Of a stretch of 64,000 bases of DNA, positions 51,170 through 62,162 are shown piece by piece. Source of the DNA: QQVM01 sp964544885. GTDB taxonomy: Bacteria > Bacteroidota > Bacteroidia > AKYH767-A > 2013-40CM-41-45. The stretch spans positions 1-64,000 of the forward strand of contig CAZJDX010000002.1 of the NCBI GenBank assembly GCA_964544885.1. The letters are read 5' to 3'. Each line of letters starts with the position of its first letter. Within the stretch, counting starts at the first letter, position 1. A program made the translations under genes and the position numbers. Under the pieces are notes generated by a model. It did not search any database. It was given only the letters and a program-made list of their open reading frames with translations, and had not been told where the DNA came from.

Positions 51170-54100
51170 GTGTCCACAGCCATCAGCAATCCTTCAAAGA
51201 GAATAAATTTCTCAACGAATTTGCATAAAATTGACTATCCGGATTTTCTGGATATTCAGTTAAAATCTTTTCAAGATTTTTTTCAGCTTGAAACCACATC
51301 TGACAACCGTCAGAAAGAAGGCCTCTACAAGGTTTTCAGTGAAAACTTTCCAATCTCCGACTCAAGGAACAACTTCGTACTGGAATTTCTCGATTACTTT
51401 ATCGATCCGCCAAGGTATTCCATCGAAGAATGTATTGAGCGTGGATTGACCCACAGTGTGCCACTGAAGGCAAAACTCAAATTGTATTGCACCGATCCGG
51501 AGCATGAGGATTTTGAAACCATCGTGCAGGATGTTTATCTGGGAACCATACCGTATATGACACCCAAAGGGACATTCGTAATAAATGGAGCAGAACGTGT
51601 AGTTGTATCACAGCTGCACCGTTCACCGGGAGTTTTCTTTGGTCAGAGCAGACATGCTAACGGAACAAAACTTTACTCCGCCAGGGTAATTCCTTTCAAG
51701 GGTTCCTGGATCGAGTTTGCAACTGACATCAACAGCGTCATGTATGCTTACATCGACCGGAAGAAGAAATTCCCTGTAACTACATTGCTTCGTGCCATAG
51801 GATATCAGACCGATAAAGAGATTCTCGAGATCTTTGGTCTTGCCGATGAATTTAAAGTGACTAAGTCCGGAATTAAGAATATACTGAACAGGAAACTGGC
51901 AGCCCGTGTACTTAAAACATGGGTGGAGGATTTTGTCGACGAGGATACCGGCGAGGTTGTTTCTATTGAAAGAAATGAAGTAATCATCGAGAGGGAAACC
52001 GTCATTGAAGAGCATCATCTGGATCTTATCCTTGAATCAGGCGTTAAATCTATCATTCTGCACAAGACTGATTCCAATACCAATGATTACGCGATAATTT
52101 ACAACACGCTTCAAAAAGATACCTCCAACTCGGAGAAAGAGGCTGTTGAGCATATCTACCGTCAGTTGCGTAATGCCGAACCACCGGATGAAGAAACCGC
52201 CCGTGGGATCATTGACAAACTGTTTTTCTCAGATAAACGGTATGACCTCGGTGACGTAGGACGCTACCGTATCAATAAAAAGCTCGGACTCGAGATCGAA
52301 GAAGATATTCGGGTACTTACAAAAGCGGATATCATTGAGATCATTCGTCAGCTCATTCAACTGATCAATTCAAAAGCTGAAGTTGATGATATAGATCACC
52401 TTTCGAATCGCCGCGTTCGTACAGTAGGTGAGCAACTCTTTTCACAGTTCGGCGTTGGTCTGGCCAGGATGGCACGTACCATTCGCGAACGGATGAATGT
52501 CAGGGATAATGAGGTATTCACTCCCGCAGATCTTATCAACGCAAAAACGTTGTCGTCTGTGATCAATTCGTTTTTCGGAACGAATCAGCTGTCACAGTTT
52601 ATGGACCAGACCAATCCACTCGCCGAGATCACGCATAAAAGGCGTCTCTCTGCCCTTGGACCGGGAGGTTTGAGTCGTGAGCGCGCCGGTTTCGAAGTGC
52701 GTGACGTGCATTATACCCACTATGGCAGGTTGTGTACCATAGAAACACCGGAAGGTCCTAATATCGGACTGATCTCCTCGCTATGCGTATATGCAAAAAT
52801 CAATAATCTGGGCTTCATCGAAACTCCTTACCGTACCGTTACAGATGGAAAGGTGGATGTAAATTCCCCTGTTGTCTACCTTACGGCGGAAGAAGAAGAT
52901 AATCGTGTAGTTGCTCAGGCTAATGCCGGTGTTGACGCGAAAGGTAATTTCATTGAGAGTAAAGTAAAGGCAAGGTATGAAGGTGATTTTCCGGTAGTGG
53001 AGCCGGATAAGATTAACCTGATTGACGTTGGTCCAAATCAGATCGCTTCCATAGCGGCATCACTCATTCCATTCCTGGAGCATGATGATGCGAACCGTGC
53101 ATTGATGGGATCAAACATGCAGCGTCAGGCTGTTCCGTTACTGCGCCCGCAGGCACCCATTGTTGGTACCGGTCTGGAAGGCCTCATTGCCCGTGATTCA
53201 AGGGTTCTCATAAACGCTGAAGGCGATGGAGTTGTTGAGTATGTTGATGCAAGAGAGATCGTAATCCGTTATAGCAGAAAAGAGAATGAGAAACTGGTGA
53301 GTTTCGAAGATGATGTCAAGTCTTATCCACTCACGAAATTTCAAAAGACCAACCAAAGTACTTGCATAAATCTCAAACCGATTGTTGTTAAAGGTCAGAA
53401 GGTAAAGAAAGGACAGGTATTGTCGGAGGGATATGCTACCGAAGGAGGAGAACTTGCTCTCGGAAGAAATCTCAAAGTGGCATTTATGCCATGGAAAGGA
53501 TACAACTTCGAAGATGCCATCGTGATTTCGGAACGTGTGATCAGGGAGGATATCTTCACTTCAATACACGTCGATGAATACAGCCTTGAAGTTCGCGATA
53601 CAAAGCGTGGAATGGAAGAGCTTACAGCCGATATTCCCAATGTCAGCGAAGAAGCTACCCGGGAATTGGATGAGAACGGTATCATCCGGGTAGGGGCCGA
53701 AGTTACTGAGGGAGACATCCTTATCGGAAAGATCACACCAAAGGGTGAGACTGATCCTTCTCCGGAAGAGAAACTCCTGCGTGCGATCTTTGGTGATAAG
53801 GCAGGTGATGTAAAGGACGCTTCATTGAAAGTTCCTCCTTCCGTAAAGGGAGTGGTAATCGACAAAAAGCTATTCTCCAGGGTAATCACCAAGGATAAAT
53901 CACAGAAGAGTGACGAGAAAGTACAGTTGGAGAAACTAGACAAGGAATACAATCAGCAGGCTGCGGAATTGAAGGAAAAGCTGATAGATAAATTGTTTGT
54001 TCTTGTCAGCGGCAAGACATCACAGGGAGTTACTGACCTTTTCAAAGAAGTTATCATTCCAAAAGGAGCCAAGTTCACCCAGAAGATGCTTTCCGAGATC

Positions 54101-54988
54101 AATTATGAAACTATCAATCCGGATAAGTGGACTACTGACAAGGATAAGAATGATCAAATCAAGCAGTTGCTTCATAATTTCAACATTAAATTCAATGATG
54201 TAACGGGTTTATATAAGCGCAAGAAATTCGCCTTGATGGTCGGGGATGAGTTACCCGCCGGTATCATGCAGCTTGCCAAGGTTTATATTGCCAAGAAGCG
54301 TAAACTGAAAGTGGGCGATAAAATGGCCGGACGGCATGGAAACAAGGGTATTGTTGCCAAAATTGTACGTGATGAGGATATGCCTTTCCTTGAAGACGGA
54401 ACACCGGTTGATATTGTTCTGAATCCGCTGGGTGTGCCTTCCCGAATGAACCTGGGACAGATCTATGAGACTATTCTTGCCTGGGCAGGTGAAAAACTGG
54501 GAGCTAAATTCTCCACTCCGATCTTTGACGGGGCTACCATCGAGCAGATAGATGAATATGTTTCCAAAGCAGGTCTCCCTAAATTCGGATCCACCTATCT
54601 CTATGACGGAGGAAGCGGTCAGCGTTTCGACCAGCCGGCGACAGTGGGAATTATCTATATGATGAAACTTGGTCATATGGTTGATGATAAAATGCATGCC
54701 CGTTCAATCGGCCCATACTCACTCATCACTCAACAGCCTTTGGGCGGTAAAGCGCAGTTCGGTGGACAGCGTTTCGGAGAGATGGAAGTTTGGGCATTGG
54801 AAGCGTTTGGCGCCTCCAATATTCTCCAGGAGATCCTTACGATCAAATCGGATGACGTAATCGGCCGTGCTAAAACCTATGAGGCCATTGTGAAGGGAGA
54901 TAATCTTCCGACACCTGGAATTCCTGAATCGTTCAATGTATTACTCCATGAACTTCGTGGATTAGGATTGAAGATCACGCTTGACTAG
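51170..54988 (+). CDS. rpoB: DNA-directed RNA polymerase beta subunit
   Basis: 1272 residues from a GTG start (STAISNPSKRINFST). The rifampicin region FFGTNQLSQFMDQTNPLAEITHKRRLSALGPGGL, the KMAGRHGNKG lysine-binding active-centre segment and the C-terminal ESFNVLLHELRGLGL are present. Intact and full length. The upstream hairpin probably modulates its expression. Confidence 0.98.
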   Translation: MSTAISNPSKRINFSTNLHKIDYPDFLDIQLKSFQDFFQLETTSDNRQKEGLYKVFSENFPISDSRNNFVLEFLDYFIDPPRYSIEECIERGLTHSVPLKAKLKLYCTDPEHEDFETIVQDVYLGTIPYMTPKGTFVINGAERVVVSQLHRSPGVFFGQSRHANGTKLYSARVIPFKGSWIEFATDINSVMYAYIDRKKKFPVTTLLRAIGYQTDKEILEIFGLADEFKVTKSGIKNILNRKLAARVLKTWVEDFVDEDTGEVVSIERNEVIIERETVIEEHHLDLILESGVKSIILHKTDSNTNDYAIIYNTLQKDTSNSEKEAVEHIYRQLRNAEPPDEETARGIIDKLFFSDKRYDLGDVGRYRINKKLGLEIEEDIRVLTKADIIEIIRQLIQLINSKAEVDDIDHLSNRRVRTVGEQLFSQFGVGLARMARTIRERMNVRDNEVFTPADLINAKTLSSVINSFFGTNQLSQFMDQTNPLAEITHKRRLSALGPGGLSRERAGFEVRDVHYTHYGRLCTIETPEGPNIGLISSLCVYAKINNLGFIETPYRTVTDGKVDVNSPVVYLTAEEEDNRVVAQANAGVDAKGNFIESKVKARYEGDFPVVEPDKINLIDVGPNQIASIAASLIPFLEHDDANRALMGSNMQRQAVPLLRPQAPIVGTGLEGLIARDSRVLINAEGDGVVEYVDAREIVIRYSRKENEKLVSFEDDVKSYPLTKFQKTNQSTCINLKPIVVKGQKVKKGQVLSEGYATEGGELALGRNLKVAFMPWKGYNFEDAIVISERVIREDIFTSIHVDEYSLEVRDTKRGMEELTADIPNVSEEATRELDENGIIRVGAEVTEGDILIGKITPKGETDPSPEEKLLRAIFGDKAGDVKDASLKVPPSVKGVVIDKKLFSRVITKDKSQKSDEKVQLEKLDKEYNQQAAELKEKLIDKLFVLVSGKTSQGVTDLFKEVIIPKGAKFTQKMLSEINYETINPDKWTTDKDKNDQIKQLLHNFNIKFNDVTGLYKRKKFALMVGDELPAGIMQLAKVYIAKKRKLKVGDKMAGRHGNKGIVAKIVRDEDMPFLEDGTPVDIVLNPLGVPSRMNLGQIYETILAWAGEKLGAKFSTPIFDGATIEQIDEYVSKAGLPKFGSTYLYDGGSGQRFDQPATVGIIYMMKLGHMVDDKMHARSIGPYSLITQQPLGGKAQFGGQRFGEMEVWALEAFGASNILQEILTIKSDDVIGRAKTYEAIVKGDNLPTPGIPESFNVLLHELRGLGLKITLD

Positions 54989-55058
54989 ATCAGGCGTTAA
55001 TGGTCCGGTCCGGATCTCAAGTGTCCCGGCCTTATTCTAATCCCCAAAAATCAAAAAG

Positions 55059-58000
55059 ATGGCAACCAGAAAAGAAATAAAGATCAAGTCAAATTTTACA
55101 AAGATCATCATCAGCCTCGCTTCTCCTGAGCATATTCTGGAGCAGTCAAGCGGGGAGGTGTTGAAACCAGAGACCATCAATTACAGAACCTACAAACCTG
55201 AACGGGACGGATTGTTCTGTGAGAGGATTTTCGGTCCGGTAAAGGACTGGGAATGTCATTGTGGTAAGTATAAGCGTATTCGCTATAAGGGCATTGTATG
55301 TGACCGCTGTGGTGTAGAGGTTACTGAAAAGAAGGTGCGTCGTGAACGCATGGGACACATCACGCTGACTGTCCCTGTTGCACACATTTGGTACTTCCGC
55401 TCCCTGCCGAACAAGATAGGTTATCTGTTGGGGCTTCCAACCAAGAAGCTCGATATGATCATATACTATGAGCGTTATGTAGTGATCCAGCCAGGTGTAA
55501 AGGCTGGTGACGGTATCAATTACCTGGATTTCCTGACGGAAGAAGAATACCTTCAGATCCTTGAAGGGCTTCCGAAAGATAATCAGCATCTCGACGAGAC
55601 AGACCCTAATAAGTTCATCGCAAAGATGGGTGCGGAAGCGCTTTATGATCTTCTCAGCCGCCTGAACCTTGATGAGTTGTCTTATAATCTCCGCCATCAG
55701 GCAAGCAATGAAACATCACAGCAGCGGAAAAATGAGGCCTTAAAGCGTCTGAATGTCGTTGAAGCTTTCCGTGGGGCAAATCAGCATATTCAGAATAATC
55801 CTGAATGGATGATTGTAAAAGTAGTCCCAGTCATTCCACCAGAGTTAAGACCACTTGTTCCGCTGGATGGTGGCAGGTTCGCAACCTCAGATCTCAATGA
55901 CCTGTACCGTCGTGTAATTATCCGGAATAACCGCTTAAAGAGACTTCTTGAGATTAAGGCTCCTGACGTCATTCTGCGTAATGAAAAGCGTATGCTGCAG
56001 GAAGCAGTTGATTCCTTGTTTGACAATTCCCGCAAGGTGAATGCCGTAAAGACAGAATCAAACCGTGCATTGAAATCCTTGTCGGATTCCCTCAAAGGTA
56101 AGCAGGGGCGATTCCGTCAGAACCTGCTCGGAAAGAGGGTTGACTATTCCGCCCGTTCCGTAATTGTGGTAGGTCCTGAAATGAAATTGCATGAATGTGG
56201 ACTGCCTAAAGATATGGCTGCCGAACTTTTTAAACCCTTTATCATTCGTAAGATGATCGAAAGAGGGGTAGTAAAGACGGTAAAGTCTGCAAAGAAAATA
56301 GTTGACAGAAAGGATCCTCTTGTATGGGATATCCTTGAGAATGTTCTGAAAGGTCATCCCGTACTTCTCAACCGGGCTCCCACTCTGCACCGTCTGGGTA
56401 TCCAGGCATTCCAACCTAAACTCATCGAAGGAAAGGCAATTCAGCTTCATCCGCTGGTTTGTACGGCTTTCAACGCTGACTTCGACGGTGACCAGATGGC
56501 GGTGCATCTGCCGCTCGGGCATGCGGCCATTCTTGAAGCTCAGATGCTGATGCTTGCCTCGCACAATATTCTGAATCCCGCGAATGGCGCACCTATAAGC
56601 GTACCTTCTCAGGACATGGTATTGGGATTGTATTACATGACCAAGGAACGTCTGAGTGATAGCAGGCTAACAGTCAAGGGACAGGGCATGAAGTTTTATT
56701 CTCCTGAAGAAGTGATCATAGCCCATAATGAGGGTCGTGTTGACCTGCATGCCTCAATTGAGGTCAATGTTCCGGTAATGCGCAATGGAGTAACCAAGAC
56801 AGAAAAAATCAAAACCACCGTTGGCAGAATACTCTTTAATCAGGTAGTTCCTGAGGAAGCCGGTTACATCAATCAGTTGCTTACAAAAAAGGCGCTGCGT
56901 GATATCATCGGTGAAGTATTGAAATCCTGCGGAGTGGCCAAGACAGCCAAGTTCCTTGATGATATAAAAGATCTTGGTTTCGGAATGGCCTTTAAAGGAG
57001 GACTCTCCTTCAATCTTGAGGATGTCAAGATTCCGGAAGTGAAACTTGAACTGATTGCCAAGGCAAACGCGGAGGTGGATGAGGTGATGAGTAACTATAA
57101 TATGGGATTCATTACCTATAATGAAAGGTATAATCAGATCATTGACATCTGGACACGTACCAGTTCCAGGATTACTGAGACTCTGATGAAACAGTTGTCA
57201 ACCGACCGCCAGGGATTCAATTCAATCTACATGATGCTTGACTCCGGAGCAAGGGGTTCAAAAGAGCAGATCAGGCAGTTGGGAGGAATGAGGGGACTGA
57301 TGGCGAAACCGCAGAAGAGCGGAGCAACCAGCGGAGAGATCATCGAGAATCCGATCCTTTCGAACTTTAAAGAAGGTCTCTCAATCCTTGAGTACTTCAT
57401 CTCTACTCACGGAGCACGTAAAGGTCTTGCCGATACGGCTCTTAAAACGGCTGATGCAGGTTATCTCACGCGCCGTCTCGTTGACGTAGCGCAAGATGTT
57501 ATCATTACTGATGAAGATTGCGGTACCCTTCGTGGCCTTGCAGAAACGGCACTTAAGAATAATGAAGATGTTGTTGAATCGTTGTACGACAGGATTCTTG
57601 GCAGGGTGTCCCTCCATGATATCTATCACCCATCCACTAATGAGCTGATTATTTCTTCAGGCAGTGAGATCACGGAGAATGTCGCCAGAACAATAGAGGA
57701 ATCACCAATAGAGAGCGTAGAGATACGTTCCGTTCTGACCTGTGAATCCACAAGAGGAGTTTGTGTTAAATGCTATGGCCGGAACCTGGCAACAGGCAGG
57801 ATGGTTCAAAAGGGCGAGGCCGTTGGAGTCATTGCGGCTCAGTCTATCGGTGAACCGGGTACCCAGCTTACACTTCGTACATTCCACGTCGGTGGGGTCG
57901 CTCAGAAAGGGGCTACAGAATCAGAGTTGAAAGCGAAGTTCAGCGGAAAGCTGGAGTTTGAAGAAGTGAAGACGGTGACCTGGAAAGATGGCACCAAGTC

Positions 58001-59351
58001 CTATGAGGTGGTAACCGGCCGTTCTGGCGAGTTCAGGATCGTTGATACCACCACTGGTACGGTGCTTACCACTTCGAATATTCCGTATGGCGCCAAATTG
58101 TATATGAAAGCCGGAGCGATTGTAGAGAAAGGTGCAGTGATCTGTGAATGGGATCCATTTAACGCGGTGATCCTGTCGGAATATGCCGGAAAGATCGATT
58201 TCGATCATATCGAAGAAGGTGTCACCTACAGGGAGGAATCGGATGAACAAACCGGATATAAGGAGAAGGTGATCATTGAGACCAGAGATAAAACCAAGAA
58301 CCCGCTTATCAAGGTCATGGATGAGAAAAAGGAGCAGATCAAGGGATACAACATACCCGTTGGGGCTCATATCATGGTTAATAAAGGTCAGAAGATCAAT
58401 GCAGGTGAAATTCTTGTCAAGATACCAAGAGCAACAGGAAAATCAGGTGATATCACCGGTGGTCTTCCACGCGTCACTGAATTGTTCGAAGCAAGGAATC
58501 CAAGTAATCCGGCAGTAGTTTCCGAGATTGATGGCATTGTTTCCTATGGGGGTATTAAGCGTGGTAACCGGGAGGTGATCATCACCTCAAGAGATGGAGA
58601 AGTGAAGAAGTACCTTGTCCCACTGTCTAAGCATATCCTCGTTCAGGATAATGATTTCGTCAGAGCGGGCGATCCTCTTTCTGACGGAGCAATAACGCCA
58701 AGCGATATCCTGTCCATTAAAGGACCATCAATGGTTCAGGAGTACCTGGTCAATGAGGTTCAGGAAGTTTATCGTCTCCAGGGTGTGAAGATTAATGACA
58801 AGCACTTTGAAGTGATCGTTCGCCAGATGATGAGAAAGGTTGTGATTGATGATCCGGGCGATACTTCTTTTCTTGAAAGAGAGTATGTGGACCGCGTTGA
58901 TTTCATGAAGGAGAATGATGAAATAATGGATAAGGTGGTTGTTCTGGATCCGGGCGATAGTACTGAGGTCAAAGCAGGACAGATCATTTCATTACGTAAA
59001 CTGCGTGAAGAAAATTCCTTGCTCAAGCGTAAGGACCTGAAACCGATTGAAGCGAGGGATGCGATTTCAGCAACCTCTTCACCGGTTTTACAAGGTATCA
59101 CCCAGGCTTCACTGCATACGAAGAGCTGGATTTCCGCTGCTTCCTTCCAGGAAACTACCAAAGTACTGAACGAAGCTGCTGTTAATGGAAAGATCGATGA
59201 CCTTCTCGGTTTGAAAGAGAATGTAATTGTCGGGCATCTGATCCCTGCCGGTACCGGTTTACGCGAGTACGAAAAACTGATAGTAGGATCACAGGAGGAA
59301 TACGATCTTCTGATGGCTTCCAAGCAGGAAGAGGAACTCAGCCCGAACTAA
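55059..59351 (+). CDS. rpoC: DNA-directed RNA polymerase beta' subunit
   Basis: 1430 residues. The zinc ribbon has CHCGKYKRIRYKGIVCDRCGVEV; the catalytic Mg-binding loop is NADFDGDQMAVH; the bridge helix and trigger loop regions (GLADTALKTADAGYLTRRLVDVAQD; SQSIGEPGTQLTLRTFH as the motif QSIGEPGTQLT) follow, and a second zinc site has CESTRGVCVKCYGRNL. Starts 70 nt after rpoB; a strong terminator follows. Confidence 0.98.
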   Translation: MATRKEIKIKSNFTKIIISLASPEHILEQSSGEVLKPETINYRTYKPERDGLFCERIFGPVKDWECHCGKYKRIRYKGIVCDRCGVEVTEKKVRRERMGHITLTVPVAHIWYFRSLPNKIGYLLGLPTKKLDMIIYYERYVVIQPGVKAGDGINYLDFLTEEEYLQILEGLPKDNQHLDETDPNKFIAKMGAEALYDLLSRLNLDELSYNLRHQASNETSQQRKNEALKRLNVVEAFRGANQHIQNNPEWMIVKVVPVIPPELRPLVPLDGGRFATSDLNDLYRRVIIRNNRLKRLLEIKAPDVILRNEKRMLQEAVDSLFDNSRKVNAVKTESNRALKSLSDSLKGKQGRFRQNLLGKRVDYSARSVIVVGPEMKLHECGLPKDMAAELFKPFIIRKMIERGVVKTVKSAKKIVDRKDPLVWDILENVLKGHPVLLNRAPTLHRLGIQAFQPKLIEGKAIQLHPLVCTAFNADFDGDQMAVHLPLGHAAILEAQMLMLASHNILNPANGAPISVPSQDMVLGLYYMTKERLSDSRLTVKGQGMKFYSPEEVIIAHNEGRVDLHASIEVNVPVMRNGVTKTEKIKTTVGRILFNQVVPEEAGYINQLLTKKALRDIIGEVLKSCGVAKTAKFLDDIKDLGFGMAFKGGLSFNLEDVKIPEVKLELIAKANAEVDEVMSNYNMGFITYNERYNQIIDIWTRTSSRITETLMKQLSTDRQGFNSIYMMLDSGARGSKEQIRQLGGMRGLMAKPQKSGATSGEIIENPILSNFKEGLSILEYFISTHGARKGLADTALKTADAGYLTRRLVDVAQDVIITDEDCGTLRGLAETALKNNEDVVESLYDRILGRVSLHDIYHPSTNELIISSGSEITENVARTIEESPIESVEIRSVLTCESTRGVCVKCYGRNLATGRMVQKGEAVGVIAAQSIGEPGTQLTLRTFHVGGVAQKGATESELKAKFSGKLEFEEVKTVTWKDGTKSYEVVTGRSGEFRIVDTTTGTVLTTSNIPYGAKLYMKAGAIVEKGAVICEWDPFNAVILSEYAGKIDFDHIEEGVTYREESDEQTGYKEKVIIETRDKTKNPLIKVMDEKKEQIKGYNIPVGAHIMVNKGQKINAGEILVKIPRATGKSGDITGGLPRVTELFEARNPSNPAVVSEIDGIVSYGGIKRGNREVIITSRDGEVKKYLVPLSKHILVQDNDFVRAGDPLSDGAITPSDILSIKGPSMVQEYLVNEVQEVYRLQGVKINDKHFEVIVRQMMRKVVIDDPGDTSFLEREYVDRVDFMKENDEIMDKVVVLDPGDSTEVKAGQIISLRKLREENSLLKRKDLKPIEARDAISATSSPVLQGITQASLHTKSWISAASFQETTKVLNEAAVNGKIDDLLGLKENVIVGHLIPAGTGLREYEKLIVGSQEEYDLLMASKQEEELSPN

Positions 59352-59371
59352 CAGACGTTAATTTAATTATT

Positions 59372-59404
59372 AAGCCGCTTTACTTACTGTAAAGCGGCTT
59401 TTTT
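59372..59404 (+). terminator. terminator of the rpoBC operon
   Basis: Perfect 12-bp stem AAGCCGCTTTAC (59372-59383) / GTAAAGCGGCTT (59389-59400), TTACT loop, T tract to 59404. Confidence 0.93.
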
Positions 59405-59474
59405 ATGTGGTCGCAGATACGGGTAGAATACATTATTTTTACGAACTTTGTTTAACTGTTAACAATAACCGATC

Positions 59475-59789
59475 ATGGATGAAAATCAAAACCAGGGAAA
59501 TCAGCTCAATATAGAATTGACTGAAGAGATTGCGGATGGAATATATTCCAATCTGGCAATCATTACACACAGCAATTCAGAATTTGTATTGGATTTTGTA
59601 AAAGTGATGCCAGGAGTTCCGAAGGCGAAAGTGAAAGCAAGAATTCTGCTAACCCCACAGCATGCCAAGCGATTGCTCGCAGCAATCCAGGATAATGTTG
59701 CCAAGTATGAAAGTGTGCATGGACCAATAAAACAAACCGAAGGGATTGGTATTCCAATGAATTTCGGCGGACCTGCCGCACAGGCTTAA
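59475..59789 (+). CDS. DUF3467 domain-containing protein
   Basis: 104 residues of the DUF3467 family: LNIELTEEIADGIYSNLAIITHS, then EFVLDFVKVMPGVPKAKVKARILLTPQHAKRLLAAIQDN (family signature GVPKAKVxxRIxxxPxHAKR). Cytosolic; function unknown. It stands alone after the rpoC terminator and is commonly found next to rpoC in Bacteroidota. No clear TAnnTTTG element was found for it. Confidence 0.92.
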   Translation: MDENQNQGNQLNIELTEEIADGIYSNLAIITHSNSEFVLDFVKVMPGVPKAKVKARILLTPQHAKRLLAAIQDNVAKYESVHGPIKQTEGIGIPMNFGGPAAQA

Positions 59790-59839
59790 GCTTCCCTTTC
59801 GGTTTTTCGCAAACTGAAATTTAAGCGATCCCTGTATAT

Positions 59840-62146
59840 TCAATCCAGTGCGCTTTTGTTGAATATAAAAAATCCTACGTGGAATAAGACGGAAAACGGA
59901 TTGGTGCGGTCGTCATAATAATTCAGAAAAAGCCCGACAGGTCCTACAGGACTGTGGAAAACTGCTCCAAGTGAGCCAAGATAATACCTTTTTGAAAATG
60001 CTTTTCCGTAAACCGTCTCAAGTTGGTCGTTTTGTATAAGCTCTTTATGTGGCATAAAGACGAAGGCTTCTGCGCGGATATCCAGGTTTTGTCTGAGCAT
60101 CACCACATTTTTTAAGCCCATTCCGGCATACTGCAGGGCACGGAAGTTCGCAAGGTAGAGTGTCCTTGATTCCTGTAAAGGTTCAAAGGCTGGTGAATTG
60201 AGCGCTGTTGAAACATAGTTTGTAAGAAAAGGCATGGTGCTTGCCGCGGCTTCAGCGTAAAAGCCAAGTTTCAATATGCCCCGTCGTTTATAATAATTAT
60301 CATAGACTACCTTGAACTGGTACCATGCCCGGTGATTTTTTGTCTGATCCCTGATGATGGATGTTGAACCGGGAATTGTTCTCTCTGTGACATTGACATA
60401 CCTTAATTTCAATTGCAGAAAAGTTCCCTTGTTAGCATATTGTTTTCTGTTCAGGGTGCTTCTCTCAAATGAAAAGGCGCCAGTAAAGCCTTTCATCAGC
60501 GATTTGTCGGCCGTGTCTTTTTGAAGAAAGTCCCTTGTCTGATAGTATTTGTCAGTAATCCGGATATAAGCCAAGGAGCTGATAAGACGTCCTTTATTCC
60601 TTACAGGTAAGCCCATATTCACACCATAGTTCTGATCAGATTTAACTATATAGGCAGGTTTCTCATCAGAGAAGAAGGCATTGCTGCTCTTGAAAAAATC
60701 ATACTGATTAAGGGTAACATCGGTTTCCAGAAAATACGGAACGCGTGCAGGGGAATCCATTCGCAATTTCAGCTGACCGGAAGTATATAACTTTCCGAAG
60801 TAAAAGTTGCTGAGAATGGAATACGATCTTCTGTTCCATAATTTGTATTGAAGACCGACAAATCCTTCACTGACCGGTCTGGATGACAGATTTCCGCCAA
60901 ACTGTGCAATGAGGTCCTTCTCCCTTTCAATCCGCAACTTCATATCGTACATTCCAGAAACCTTATTGTATTTAAGGGTGGGGTAGATGAAGCGGATATT
61001 GGGGTCTGCAACCAGTCGGAAATAACTTGATTTTATTCTTGAAAGGGGTACCGGTGTATAGGAAGGTTTAATAACTTCTCTTACATAATCAGCCTGTTTA
61101 CTGTTTATACCTTCAATCACGATGTGATCCACCATCACCTCCCTGATCCCGGATCTGAATATTTTCCTGCGTTCATCTACGATTGCTTTATCAATACTTC
61201 GCTGCATGTAGAACCTGATATCATCAACCTGTGAAAGTCCTTGTTCGTATCCGGCCTTCATGATATCCTTAACCTGAGTAAAGTCAAATGCCCCAAACTC
61301 TTCTGTGTTCACATCAATTAAAACACTGTTCTCGCAAATGACAGATGTTGAAGTCGGGGTGGTCATCATCGTCCGTATATGAGATAGTACATTCTCTTCT
61401 GATGTTTCAGGATTCGTTCCCGCGGCATATACACCGATAATTATGTCCGGTTGAAATTCACTCAGTGCTATGTCCGCAGGGAAGTTATTGTACATTCCCC
61501 CGTCATATAACAGCTTTCCGTCTTTCAGCAATGCCCTGAAGTAGAAAGGAAATGCAGATGAGGCTCTCACTGCGTCGGCCAGAATTCCATCCTTGAAGAT
61601 CACACTTTCTTTGGTGCTGATGTCTGAAGCTACACAACGAAACGGTACAAACAGGGAATCGAAATTGTAGCCTGTCTGAGCATTGATCGCTGCAGTGAGT
61701 TCCATCAGGGCATAATCATAAGGAATTGAATTGACAAGATGCGTTGGAAGACGCGTTTGTAAAGTTGAATCAATGGAAAATTTAAGATTGATCCAGGATG
61801 GATTGTCTTCTCCTTTCCGGAAGTAGTAGGTATGCTCTTCGTCAATAATGCCTGTTGCCCAGTTGAAGAAATCCTGGGTCTGAATAAGCGAATCCATCTC
61901 TTCAGGTGAATAGCCGAGGCAATACAAACTGCCTATGATGGCGCCGGCTGATGTTCCCGCTATATAGTCAATCGGAATATTGTTTTCCTCCAGTGCCTTT
62001 ATGACTCCGATGTGTGCAAGTCCTCTTGCACCCCCGCCACTTAAAACAAGTCCGACTTTCTGTCCGTAAACTTTAATGGTATTCGAACAGAAAATACTGA
62101 CTAAGCAGATCAGACAGAAAATAAGTGAAGGTGGTTTCTTTTGCAT
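59840..62146 (-). CDS. patatin-like phospholipase fused to Omp85-type barrel
   Basis: 768 residues. Signal peptide to about residue 28 (ends VYGQ). Patatin domain at about 30-235: oxyanion loop SGGGARGLAHIG, nucleophile Ser66 in GTSAG (64-68), catalytic Asp215 in DGG. A POTRA-like region follows (about 325-395: VDHIVIEGINSKQADYV), then a C-terminal Omp85/BamA-type barrel ending FHVGFFIFNKSALD. This patatin-POTRA-barrel order is that of type Vd (PlpD-like) secreted phospholipases, and is widespread in Bacteroidota. Lipase target unknown. Follows the BtuF-like gene by 16 nt. Confidence 0.92.
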   Translation of the reverse strand: MQKKPPSLIFCLICLVSIFCSNTIKVYGQKVGLVLSGGGARGLAHIGVIKALEENNIPIDYIAGTSAGAIIGSLYCLGYSPEEMDSLIQTQDFFNWATGIIDEEHTYYFRKGEDNPSWINLKFSIDSTLQTRLPTHLVNSIPYDYALMELTAAINAQTGYNFDSLFVPFRCVASDISTKESVIFKDGILADAVRASSAFPFYFRALLKDGKLLYDGGMYNNFPADIALSEFQPDIIIGVYAAGTNPETSEENVLSHIRTMMTTPTSTSVICENSVLIDVNTEEFGAFDFTQVKDIMKAGYEQGLSQVDDIRFYMQRSIDKAIVDERRKIFRSGIREVMVDHIVIEGINSKQADYVREVIKPSYTPVPLSRIKSSYFRLVADPNIRFIYPTLKYNKVSGMYDMKLRIEREKDLIAQFGGNLSSRPVSEGFVGLQYKLWNRRSYSILSNFYFGKLYTSGQLKLRMDSPARVPYFLETDVTLNQYDFFKSSNAFFSDEKPAYIVKSDQNYGVNMGLPVRNKGRLISSLAYIRITDKYYQTRDFLQKDTADKSLMKGFTGAFSFERSTLNRKQYANKGTFLQLKLRYVNVTERTIPGSTSIIRDQTKNHRAWYQFKVVYDNYYKRRGILKLGFYAEAAASTMPFLTNYVSTALNSPAFEPLQESRTLYLANFRALQYAGMGLKNVVMLRQNLDIRAEAFVFMPHKELIQNDQLETVYGKAFSKRYYLGSLGAVFHSPVGPVGLFLNYYDDRTNPFSVLFHVGFFIFNKSALD

Positions 62147-62162
62147 ACCTGATTCCGTAAAT

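Noticed and set aside
53395..53952. 185-codon open frame antisense to rpoB
   Set aside because: Ser/Phe-rich mirror of the Glu/Lys-rich rpoB frame; not a gene.
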